Source: Desulfurobacteriaceae bacterium (GTDB taxonomy: Bacteria > Aquificota > Aquificia > Desulfurobacteriales > Desulfurobacteriaceae). Taken from it: a DNA stretch of 6,248 nucleotides. The stretch spans positions 1 to 6,248 of the forward strand of contig JAMOPR010000280.1 in the NCBI GenBank assembly GCA_027064485.1, read 5' to 3'. The notes beneath the pieces are model-generated. The model did not search any database and was not told the DNA's origin. It was given only the letters and a program-made list of their open reading frames with translations. Made by a program: the position numbers and the translations under genes. Shown in pieces: positions 1-6,003 of this stretch; position 1 is the stretch's first letter, and each line of letters starts with the position of its first letter.

Positions 1-849
1 GAGAACGAATCCTCTGTTGGAGAAGTTCCTTAAATATCCGTCTGCGTAGCCGAAAGAAATTACTGCTATCTTTTCTTTCTGTTTTGTTTTGTAAGTTGCA
101 GAGTAGGAAACTGGGAAATTTGCTGGAAGTTCTTTGGTTGCTATTACTTTTGCCTTTACTTCCATTGCCTGCTGGAGTTGAACTGGGTAGCTTTCGTAGG
201 GTTTGGCGCCGTATAATGCTATGCCGACGCGGGAGTGGGTGAGGATTTTGTTGAACTTGAGAGGTATGGCGGAGGAGTTATCTGCGTGGATGGTAAGGTT
301 CTTGAAGTTGAGGCTTTTGAGTTTTAGAAAGAACGAGAGAAACTTTTTAAATTGATACTCAGTGAAGCTTTTGTCTTCATCTGCGCAGCAGAAATGGGTC
401 ATAACTCCTTTTAAGGTTGTTCCTTTAAGTTCTTCTAAGAGTTTGTCCCACTGGTTTTCTAAAAATCCGAGGCGTCCCATTCCGGTGTCTATTTTGATGT
501 GGAAGGGGATTTTTAGCTCTTTTGCTAATTTCAGGTCTTCAAAGTCAAAAATTACGGGGATAACGTTGAGTTCTTTGACCTTATCTAAGTCTTCGGATAG
601 AGGTGAAGCCATTATTAAGATGTCCTTTTTTATTTTAATGTTTCTCAATTCTTCGGCTTCGTCAAAGGTTGCTACTGCAAATGCGGATACGTCGGTGTGT
701 TTTTCTAACGTTTTGGCAACTTCTTTTATGCCGTGTCCGTAGGCGTTTGCTTTAACAACGGCAATTATTTTTTTGCCGGCGGAAAGTTTTTTTACCTGGT
801 TGTAGTTTTCTATTAGTCTGTTTAGATGGATTTCTGCCCAGCGGAGCAC
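1..849 (-). CDS. alr: Alanine racemase, 3' end cut off by window edge
   Basis: Cytoplasmic pyridoxal-phosphate (PLP) enzyme that interconverts L- and D-alanine, supplying D-Ala for peptidoglycan. The window holds the first 283 codons of a family usually about 370-390 residues long, so most of the TIM barrel and the start of the C-terminal beta domain are present. Visible motifs: VVKANAYGHG at 31-40, with PLP lysine K33; KIDTGMGRLGF near 119-129 with R126; MTHF at 150-153; HADNSS at 188-193; HSRVGIALYG at 205-214, with R207 expected to contact the PLP ring nitrogen; VSYSATY at 247-253, with Y249 as the probable second catalytic base; FGYADGY at 266-272. The start is GTG at 849-847, preceded by AAAGGAG at 862-856. 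The frame stays open further upstream but contains no ATG, GTG or TTG as far as the overlap with purH. Small oddities are a Cys-Cys pair at 154-155 after MTHF, and Ser in place of the usual Gly in VSYGATY. Family assignment is firm. Confidence 0.97.
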   Translation of the reverse strand, partial: MLRWAEIHLNRLIENYNQVKKLSAGKKIIAVVKANAYGHGIKEVAKTLEKHTDVSAFAVATFDEAEELRNIKIKKDILIMASPLSEDLDKVKELNVIPVIFDFEDLKLAKELKIPFHIKIDTGMGRLGFLENQWDKLLEELKGTTLKGVMTHFCCADEDKSFTEYQFKKFLSFFLKLKSLNFKNLTIHADNSSAIPLKFNKILTHSRVGIALYGAKPYESYPVQLQQAMEVKAKVIATKELPANFPVSYSATYKTKQKEKIAVISFGYADGYLRNFSNRGFVL

Positions 850-875
850 CGGTTTCTCCTTTAAAAAGGGGATAT

Positions 876-905
876 GGAATTCTACATCAAGGTAGTGAGT
901 ATAAT
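876..905 (+). promoter_or_regulatory. Probable purH promoter in the 91-bp alr/purH divergent region
   Basis: A perfect -10 hexamer TATAAT lies at 900-905. The best -35 at acceptable spacing is weak: TGGAAT at 876-881, 18 bp away, 3 of 6 matches to TTGACA. Transcription would start near 912 and give a leader of about 29 nt, too short for a purine riboswitch. A minus-strand TATACT (903-898) overlaps the same bases and could be the alr -10, but I found no credible -35 for it. I saw no other signal in 850-940 apart from the two ribosome binding sites. Confidence 0.5.
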
Positions 906-940
906 TAGGTTGCGAAAAAGATGAGGTGTGGGAGGATTTT

Positions 941-2536
941 ATGAAACCTGTTAGAGCTATTGTTTCTGTTTCTGATAAGACCGGAATAGTGGATTTCGTT
1001 AAAGGACTTGTTAGTTTGGGAGTAGAGATAGTTTCCACAGGTGGAACTGCTAAACTTTTGAAAGAAGCCGGAATACCGGTGAGGGAAATTTCGGAACTTA
1101 CAGGTTTCCCCGAAATAATGGAAGGTAGGGTGAAGACGCTTCACCCTAAGGTTCACGGCGGAATTTTAGCACGAAGAGATAAGAAAGACCATTTAAAAGC
1201 TATGGAGGAACTTGGTATAGAAAGGATAGATATGGTTGTTGTTAACCTGTATCCGTTTAAAGAAACCGTTAAAAGAGGTGCATCTTTGGAGGAAATAATT
1301 GAGAATATAGATATTGGTGGTCCTACTATGGTTAGGGCTGCGGCTAAGAACTATAGGGATGTTGCGATAATTACGGACCCGCAAGATTATAACCTTGTTC
1401 TTGAAGAGTTGAGAAAAACGGGAGAAATTTCTCTTAAAACGAGATTTTATCTTGCCAGAAAGGCTTTTAATTTGACAGCGCACTACGATGCTGTGATATC
1501 TGATTTTCTTTACTCCATAGATGAAGAAGGTAATCCAGTTTCTGTTAGAGAATTGAGGAATCCACTTACTATAACCTTTGAAAAGGTTCAAGATTTGAGA
1601 TACGGCGAAAATCCCCACCAACGCGGCGCCTTTTATAGAGAAGTTTTCATTGACGAGCCTTGCGTTTCTTCAGCAAAAAAGTTGGCTGGAGAAAAAGAGC
1701 TTTCATTTAACAACCTTTACGACCTTGACGGTGCTTTTAATCTGGTTTTGGAATTTGACCCCGAAAAAGAGGGTATTGCCTGTGCCATCATTAAACACGC
1801 TAATCCTTGTGGCGTTGCTCTTGGAAGAACTCCAGAAGAAGCTTACGAAAAAGCTTTAAACGTTGACCCGGTTTCAGCTTTTGGCGGAATAATTGCTTTC
1901 AACTCGAAAGTTAATGCTGAAGTGGCGAAATTGATTACCCAGAGATTTTACGAATGCATAATAGCACCTGAGTATGATGAAGAAGCTTTGGAAATTCTCA
2001 AAACAAAGAAGAACTTGAGAGTTTTAACAACCAACGGACTTTCAGGACTTGAAAGAAGGGGTGAAAAGTCGCCCTTTGACTATCGCCGTATAACAGGGGG
2101 GATGCTGGTTCAGGATAGAGATTTAGTTGTTTTTGACCCAGAAAAGGTAAAGGTGGTTACAGATAGAGAGCCTACCGAGAAAGAGTGGGAAGATATGATT
2201 TTCGCCTTCAAAGTGGTTAAATGGGTAAAATCCAACTCTGTCGTTTACGCTAAGAATAAGGTTGCCATCGGCATAGGAGTTGGTCAAACCTCCAGAGTAG
2301 ATTCTGCCCGTTGTGCTGCTGAAAAAGCTAAGATGATGGGAATGGATTTGGAAGGTTCTGTTTTGGCTTCCGAAGCTTTCTTTCCGTTTAGGGATAGCGT
2401 AGATGAAGCGGCAAAGGTAGGAGTTACAGCGATAATCCAGCCGGGCGGCTCTATAAGGGATTCAGAGGTTATTCAGGCAGCTAACGAGCATAATATGGCT
2501 ATGGTGTTTACCGGAATAAGGCATTTCAGGCATTAA
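941..2536 (+). CDS. purH: Bifunctional AICAR transformylase / IMP cyclohydrolase
   Basis: Catalyses the last two steps of de novo purine synthesis in the cytoplasm: formylation of AICAR with 10-formyl-tetrahydrofolate, then closure of FAICAR to IMP. The 531-residue product matches the family's normal length. The IMP cyclohydrolase domain (about 1-195) has an MGS-like fold with SVSDKTG at 9-15, STGGT at 32-36, KTLHPKVHGG at 65-74 and DIGGPTMVRAAAKNY at 124-138. The AICAR transformylase domain (about 200-531) has LRYGENPHQ at 219-227, the Lys-His catalytic pair in IKHANPCGVA (K285, H286), DPVSAFGG at 309-316, GVGQTSRVDSA at 446-456, ASEAFFPFRDS at 476-486 and QPGGSIRD at 500-507. The typical C-terminal end GIRHFRH is intact. 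I chose ATG 941 because GGAGG at 931-935 sits 5 nt before it; an in-frame GTG at 926 would place this ribosome binding site inside the gene. It is monocistronic in this window, with no other pur gene adjacent. Confidence 0.98.
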   Translation: MKPVRAIVSVSDKTGIVDFVKGLVSLGVEIVSTGGTAKLLKEAGIPVREISELTGFPEIMEGRVKTLHPKVHGGILARRDKKDHLKAMEELGIERIDMVVVNLYPFKETVKRGASLEEIIENIDIGGPTMVRAAAKNYRDVAIITDPQDYNLVLEELRKTGEISLKTRFYLARKAFNLTAHYDAVISDFLYSIDEEGNPVSVRELRNPLTITFEKVQDLRYGENPHQRGAFYREVFIDEPCVSSAKKLAGEKELSFNNLYDLDGAFNLVLEFDPEKEGIACAIIKHANPCGVALGRTPEEAYEKALNVDPVSAFGGIIAFNSKVNAEVAKLITQRFYECIIAPEYDEEALEILKTKKNLRVLTTNGLSGLERRGEKSPFDYRRITGGMLVQDRDLVVFDPEKVKVVTDREPTEKEWEDMIFAFKVVKWVKSNSVVYAKNKVAIGIGVGQTSRVDSARCAAEKAKMMGMDLEGSVLASEAFFPFRDSVDEAAKVGVTAIIQPGGSIRDSEVIQAANEHNMAMVFTGIRHFRH

Positions 2537-2541
2537 TTAAA

Positions 2542-2567
2542 GGGGGCAAAGCCCCCGTTTTTATTTT
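2542..2567 (+). terminator. Intrinsic terminator of purH, possibly bidirectional
   Basis: Perfect inverted repeat GGGGGC / GCCCCC (2542-2547 with 2551-2556) around AAA, followed on the plus strand by the T-rich tract GTTTTTATTTT. It starts 5 bp after the purH stop. On the minus strand the same hairpin begins 4 bp after the stop of the convergent pstS (2561) and is followed by TTTAATTAA, a weaker tail, so it may also stop transcription from that side. The pstS stop codon lies inside the purH T-tract, so the two genes share this element. Confidence 0.88.
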
Positions 2568-3637
2568 AAAACTACTTCTTTCCAGTAAGTTCTTATCTTT
2601 TGCTTTAAGTTTTCTGGAAGTGGAACGTAACCCAAGTTTGTGGCTATTGAGTCACCGTTTTTAAATGACCAGTCGAAGAAGTCTATTACTAACTTGTTTC
2701 TCTCTTTCTTTTCTCTTGGAAGTAAAATCATCGTTGCGGCGGTAAGGGGCCAGCTGTTGCTTCCTGGTTGGAGTAAGAGATTTCCTTCTAAATAAAAGTG
2801 AGAATTTATACTCCATTTTGCGTGTGATGCTGCAGCTTTAAAGTTTTCTTCTGTAGGTTTAACGAAATTGCCATCCTTAGACTGAAGCTGAGCTGCTGTT
2901 AGGTTATTTTGCAATTTATAGGCATACTCAACGTAGCCTATTGCGCCGGGCGTTTGCTTTACGTAACTTGTTACACCGGCGTTGCCTTTTGCGCCGATTC
3001 CTGTGAGCCAATTTACTACTTTCCCGTATCCAACTTTCTCTTTCCATGCAGGACATATGGCGCTGAGCCAGTAGGTAAAGTTCCAGGTAGTTCCAGAACC
3101 TTCAGCTCTGTGAACAACAGTAACTCTCATATGGGGTAACTTTATGTTAGGGTTATCATTTTTGATTTCCGGATTATCCCAGTATTTGATTTTGCCCATG
3201 AACAGGTCGCAAACCGATTTATTCGACAGCTTTAACTGCGCATCTCCAACGCCGGGGAGGTTGTAAACAACCACGATTGAGCCGATTACGGCAGGAAATT
3301 GATAGAGTTTCCTTTTATCTAATTCTTGAGGTGAAAGCATTTTATCTGAACCGCCGAAGTCAACGGTTCTTTCGGTTACCTGCCTTATACCGCCGCCTGA
3401 ACCAATTCCTTGGTAGTTAACTTTTATACCGGTTGCTTTGTGATATTCCTTAGCCCAGTTAACGTAAACGGGGTAAGGAAAAGTGGCACCTGCTCCGTTA
3501 ATAACTACTGTTTGATTTGTTTTTGTTTCGGTTTCTGAAGTTTTTGTTTTTTCCTCCTTTTTCCCGCCGAAACATCCAGACAGCAGCAGGGAAGAACTTA
3601 CCGAAATGGCAAGCAAGCGTTTTACTTTTGGATTCAT
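2561..3637 (-). CDS. pstS: Phosphate-binding lipoprotein PstS (downstream paralog)
   Basis: Substrate-binding component of a high-affinity phosphate ABC importer, 358 residues. The N-terminus is a lipoprotein signal: KVKR, a hydrophobic stretch, then lipobox LSGC with C22 as the lipidated residue. A flexible Lys/Glu/Thr-rich tether (about 23-43) leads to the binding domain. Phosphate-site motifs are GAGATFPYP at 48-56, GIGSGGG at 77-83, DFGGSD at 93-98 and RAEGSGTT at 177-184. Their spacing and content match the PstS family, in which the Arg and the SGT loop hold the anion. NSWPLTAATMILL (294-306) and LGYVPLP (335-341) are typical of the C-terminal half. GGAGG at 3647-3643 sits 5 nt before the ATG. 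It lies 85 bp downstream of a second pstS about 75% identical over the mature region. C143 and C195 are both Ser in that paralog. Phe, not Asp, follows the lipidated Cys, which by the E. coli sorting rule would favour the outer membrane; whether that rule holds here is unknown. No pstC, pstA or pstB is adjacent. Confidence 0.96.
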   Translation of the reverse strand: MNPKVKRLLAISVSSSLLLSGCFGGKKEEKTKTSETETKTNQTVVINGAGATFPYPVYVNWAKEYHKATGIKVNYQGIGSGGGIRQVTERTVDFGGSDKMLSPQELDKRKLYQFPAVIGSIVVVYNLPGVGDAQLKLSNKSVCDLFMGKIKYWDNPEIKNDNPNIKLPHMRVTVVHRAEGSGTTWNFTYWLSAICPAWKEKVGYGKVVNWLTGIGAKGNAGVTSYVKQTPGAIGYVEYAYKLQNNLTAAQLQSKDGNFVKPTEENFKAAASHAKWSINSHFYLEGNLLLQPGSNSWPLTAATMILLPREKKERNKLVIDFFDWSFKNGDSIATNLGYVPLPENLKQKIRTYWKEVVLK

Positions 3638-3660
3638 TCTGTCCTCCAGTTTTTTTGTGT

Positions 3661-3689
3661 ATTTTAAACAAAAAATCCCCCTCTGTTAA
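3661..3689 (-). promoter_or_regulatory. Predicted promoter of the downstream pstS, overlapping a terminator
   Basis: On the minus strand TTAACA (3689-3684, 5 of 6 to TTGACA) is separated by exactly 17 bp from TAAAAT (3666-3661, 5 of 6 to TATAAT). Transcription would begin near 3654 and give a leader of about 17 nt containing the GGAGG site. The -35 element lies mostly in the loop, and the spacer in the stem, of the intrinsic terminator that follows the upstream pstS. The match is good, but AT-rich sequence gives such matches by chance. Confidence 0.55.
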
Positions 3690-3701
3690 AAGAGGGGGAT
3701 T
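3671..3701 (-). terminator. Intrinsic terminator between the two pstS genes
   Basis: An 11-bp perfect inverted repeat, AATCCCCCTCT (3701-3691, minus strand) with AGAGGGGGATT (3684-3674), encloses a 6-nt loop and continues into a run of T residues on the minus strand (3675-3670). It starts 21 bp after the upstream pstS stop at 3723. The plus-strand side has no T-tract, so it acts only on minus-strand transcripts. It would reduce or stop read-through from porin-pstS into the downstream pstS. Confidence 0.85.
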
Positions 3702-3722
3702 AAGTGCGGGGAGGTAAGGTGT

Positions 3723-4766
3723 TTATTTTTGATTGAAAACTACCTTTTCCCAGTAGTGGCGTATAGATTCTTTTAGGCTTTGAGGCAACGGAACGTATCC
3801 GAGCTTTTCTGCTATTTCATCTCCGTTTCTAAATGCCCAGTCGAAGAATTGCGTTACCTCTCTGTTCTTGGAAACTTTCTCTTTCGGTAGAAGAATCATC
3901 GTAGCAACGGTAAGGGGCCAGCTGTCCTTTCCGGGAGCTAACAAAATGTTTCCTCTCGTATAGAAGTGAGACTCCCAGAAAAGGCTGGCATGGGCAGCAG
4001 CGGATTTAAAGGATTTCACTGTTGGTTTTATAAAGTTTCTTTCTGTAGTTTGAAGTTGAGCTGCTTTTAATCTGTTTTGAAGTTTATATGCGTATTCTAC
4101 GTAACCGATAGCTCCTGGTATTCTTCTAACGTATGCAGCAACTCCTGCGTTTCCTTTGGCACCCATCCCTGTGGGCCAGTTTACCACTTTACCGTAGCCG
4201 ACGTTTTCCTTCCATTCGGGAGATATGTGGCTTAGCCAGTATGTAAAGTTCCAAGTAGTTCCGGAACCTTCAGCCCTGTGAACGACAGTAATTCTCATGT
4301 GGGGTAGCTTTACGTAAGGGTTGTCCTTTTTAATCTCGGGATTATCCCAGTATTTGATTTTTCCCATAAATATGTCGCTTACTGCTTTGTTGGAGAGTTT
4401 CAGTTTTCCATCTCCAACACCGGGGAGGTTGTAAACAACTACGATTGAACCGATTACTGCTGGAAATTGATACAGACCTCTTTTTTCAAGTTCTACGGGT
4501 GAAAGCATTTTATCTGAACCACCGAAGTCAACTGTTCTTGCAGTAATCTGCCTTATTCCGCCGCCGGAACCGATTCCTTGGTAGTTTACCCTTATTCCGG
4601 TTTCTTCGTAGTATTTCTTAGCCCAGCTAACGTAAACGGGATAAGGAAACGTTGCTCCAGCTCCGTTTATTTCTTTTTCTCCGGCTAACACTGTTGGGGA
4701 GTTAAGTAGGGAACCTGCTAAAAGCCCTCCTATTAGGAATAACGTTTTTCTTCTGCTTACTTTCAT
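3723..4766 (-). CDS. pstS: Phosphate-binding protein PstS, non-lipidated paralog
   Basis: Periplasmic phosphate-binding protein, 347 residues. The start is ATG 4766-4764, preceded by GGAGG at 4776-4772 with a 5-nt spacer and followed directly by a signal peptide. The frame is open to an ATG at 4835, but that would overlap the porin stop and bury the signal peptide, so I reject it. The signal reads MKVSRRKTLFLIGGLLAG, with probable cleavage after VLA at 28. It has no lipobox cysteine. The adjacent arginines in SRRKTL weakly resemble a Tat motif, though Sec export is equally possible. Binding motifs match those of the neighbour: GAGATFPYP at 35-43, GIGSGGG at 64-70, DFGGSD at 80-85 and RAEGSGTT at 164-171. 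By hand I count about 236 identities in 313 aligned residues with the downstream pstS, without gaps. It lies 58 bp after the porin gene with only a hairpin between and no clear promoter, so it is probably transcribed from the porin promoter. Confidence 0.96.
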   Translation of the reverse strand: MKVSRRKTLFLIGGLLAGSLLNSPTVLAGEKEINGAGATFPYPVYVSWAKKYYEETGIRVNYQGIGSGGGIRQITARTVDFGGSDKMLSPVELEKRGLYQFPAVIGSIVVVYNLPGVGDGKLKLSNKAVSDIFMGKIKYWDNPEIKKDNPYVKLPHMRITVVHRAEGSGTTWNFTYWLSHISPEWKENVGYGKVVNWPTGMGAKGNAGVAAYVRRIPGAIGYVEYAYKLQNRLKAAQLQTTERNFIKPTVKSFKSAAAHASLFWESHFYTRGNILLAPGKDSWPLTVATMILLPKEKVSKNREVTQFFDWAFRNGDEIAEKLGYVPLPQSLKESIRHYWEKVVFNQK

Positions 4767-4787
4767 TTTTTCCTCCGTGTGGGATTT

Positions 4788-4815
4788 ATTAAAAGGGGCG
4801 GGGAGGTCCCCCGCC
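4788..4815 (-). terminator. Hairpin with short T-tract between porin and pstS, possible attenuator
   Basis: Minus-strand stem GGCGGGG (4815-4809) with CCCCGCC (4803-4797) and a 5-nt loop, followed by CCTTTTAATAAAT. It begins 9 bp after the porin stop. Two C residues separate the stem from only four T residues, so termination is probably incomplete. That suits a gene (pstS) with no visible promoter of its own behind it. Confidence 0.65.
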
Positions 4816-4824
4816 TTAGATGGT

Positions 4825-5964
4825 TTACCAAACAACTTTCGTTACTGCCATGAGTGTATTGGAGTCTTCTCCACCTTCATCTATTTTTCTATCTTCAGCT
4901 ATGGAGAACCTTACGTGGGAGTTAAGCTTGTAGCTGGCACCGTAAACAAAATGTTTCCTTGTGTTGTCAGACTTGTCCGTATCTGGGTCCCAATGGTCGT
5001 ATCTTCCGAAGAGGGTTACCGGGTATTGTATGAAAGGTTTAAGTTTTAGGTCTGCGTTTACAGAATACCCTTTTTGAGTGACGTCATCTTTGTTGTAATA
5101 ATCATCTCTATCGTAAATGTATTGTGCCGCTACTAAGAAGTAGGGATGATTGTAAACGGCGTGAACTTGATAAACGTGCCTGTCAAAGTCTTTACCTTTG
5201 TGGTCGAAAGAATGAGCGGTGTGTCCGGATAAGGTGAATCCTTTAAAGAGGTTGAGTGATAATCTTCCTTCTAAAGATTTTCCGAAGTGGTCACTATCTT
5301 CGTTTCCGTGATAACCTTCGCCGTTAAACATTCCGAATTCCCAAGAAGCTATTCCGTATTTACCTTTAAAGTTAACCCCTGTATCTGCAGAGTTGATTAA
5401 GTGTGCACCGGATTTGTTTTCTATGAACGTTTCTTCAACGTCTCTGTGGTGCCATCCGTGGTGTTCTTCCCAGTCTATCCAAGGTCTGTGGGCAAGACCC
5501 AATTCAACGCCCGTGTAAGGAAGGACGTTTGAAAAGTAAACGTATGCGTATTTAACTCTTGTTCTGTAAGAGCCATCATCATCTTTGTGAACGTCAAGAG
5601 TGGTTCTAAAGTAATCTTTTCCGTTGAAGTATCCTCTTAGTTCTATGTAGTTTCTCGTTAGTTTAAATTCGTTCTGGTGGTTTCCATTTCCTAAATCAAC
5701 GTCGTAGTGGATGTATGCTTTTCCTCCGATTTTAATTTTCTGGTCTTTTGATGAGAGAGTTGTTCCGGAAGTTGCTGGAATTTCAAGTTTTACCGGTTTT
5801 CTACCTTCTCCGGGCGTTAAATAAAGCCTTCCTTCGCTATCTACGTAAAGGTGCTTAACAGGAATACCGTTAATAATAATGGTTGCTTCCTGTGCTGTGG
5901 CATGGTTAGAGGTTAACAGACCAGCGGAAAGTATCAGTCCGGCAACTAAGAGCTTTTTTCTCAT
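4825..5964 (-). CDS. Outer-membrane beta-barrel porin, possibly phosphate-related
   Basis: A 379-residue predicted outer-membrane protein. A Sec signal peptide (MRKK, hydrophobic core, ATA at 22-24) precedes Q25. Residues 25-75 form a non-barrel N-terminal segment. The rest consists of alternating aromatic/hydrophobic strands and polar loops and ends in VTKVVW, a terminal aromatic residue of the kind recognised by the BAM assembly machinery. Segments such as FKLTRNYIELRGYF (100-113) and RVKYAYVYF (136-144) resemble the porin O/P-like family (Pfam PF07396, recalled not searched). The link to phosphate comes from the downstream pstS pair and the Pho-box-like repeat upstream, not from pore residues. 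The mature protein is slightly acidic by my count (about 50 Asp/Glu, 43 Lys/Arg), unlike the Lys/Arg-lined pore of OprP, and is rich in His (21), including a cluster at 168-173. GGAGG at 5974-5970 fixes the start. A general or metal-related porin is the main alternative. Confidence 0.8.
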   Translation of the reverse strand: MRKKLLVAGLILSAGLLTSNHATAQEATIIINGIPVKHLYVDSEGRLYLTPGEGRKPVKLEIPATSGTTLSSKDQKIKIGGKAYIHYDVDLGNGNHQNEFKLTRNYIELRGYFNGKDYFRTTLDVHKDDDGSYRTRVKYAYVYFSNVLPYTGVELGLAHRPWIDWEEHHGWHHRDVEETFIENKSGAHLINSADTGVNFKGKYGIASWEFGMFNGEGYHGNEDSDHFGKSLEGRLSLNLFKGFTLSGHTAHSFDHKGKDFDRHVYQVHAVYNHPYFLVAAQYIYDRDDYYNKDDVTQKGYSVNADLKLKPFIQYPVTLFGRYDHWDPDTDKSDNTRKHFVYGASYKLNSHVRFSIAEDRKIDEGGEDSNTLMAVTKVVW

Positions 5965-5997
5965 TCTTACCTCCGAAGCTTGGTTTCTTCATGGCTA

Positions 5998-6003
5998 AGT
6001 TTA
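5998..6003 (-). promoter_or_regulatory. Candidate -10 of the porin promoter
   Basis: Minus-strand TAAACT (6003-5998, 4 of 6 to TATAAT) lies 9 bp after the second TTAACA of the direct repeat upstream. In Pho-controlled promoters of enteric bacteria the Pho box replaces the -35 element at about this distance. An alternative reading uses the first TTAACA (6029-6024) as a -35 and TAAATA (6007-6002) as the -10 with 16-bp spacing. Either would start transcription about 20-30 nt before the porin ATG. Confidence 0.35.

Noticed and set aside
362..742. 126-codon plus-strand open frame
   Set aside because: It lies antisense inside alr, which has unmistakable motifs on the minus strand. The frame has no ribosome binding site and a low-complexity Ser-rich product.
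926..940. Upstream GTG start for purH giving a five-residue extension
   Set aside because: The GGAGG at 931-935 points to ATG 941, and family members begin close to the SVSDKTG motif; the extension would cover the ribosome binding site.
850..940. Purine riboswitch or other structured leader before purH
   Set aside because: The predicted leader is only about 29 nt and I saw no conserved stem or aptamer-like sequence; a riboswitch aptamer would not fit.
905..1621. Minus-strand open frames 905-1156 and 1193-1621
   Set aside because: Both are shadows of purH, whose frame is intact and full length; neither has a ribosome binding site or recognisable domain.
2909..3717. Plus-strand open frames 2909-3139 and 3517-3717
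   Set aside because: Antisense to the pstS lipoprotein gene. The second runs through the intergenic terminator and its translation has no recognisable domain.
2570..4670. The repeated pstS sequence as a mobile element or recombination cassette
   Set aside because: The repeats are two intact genes with about 75% protein identity; there are no terminal inverted repeats, target duplications or transposase, so ordinary tandem duplication explains them.
4767..4835. Longer start for the upstream pstS at ATG 4835
   Set aside because: It would overlap the porin's last codons, read through the intergenic hairpin and place 23 residues before a clear signal peptide that has its own GGAGG site.
4777..5049. 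90-codon plus-strand open frame under the porin 3' end
   Set aside because: Antisense shadow of the porin; it begins inside the terminator hairpin and has no ribosome binding site.
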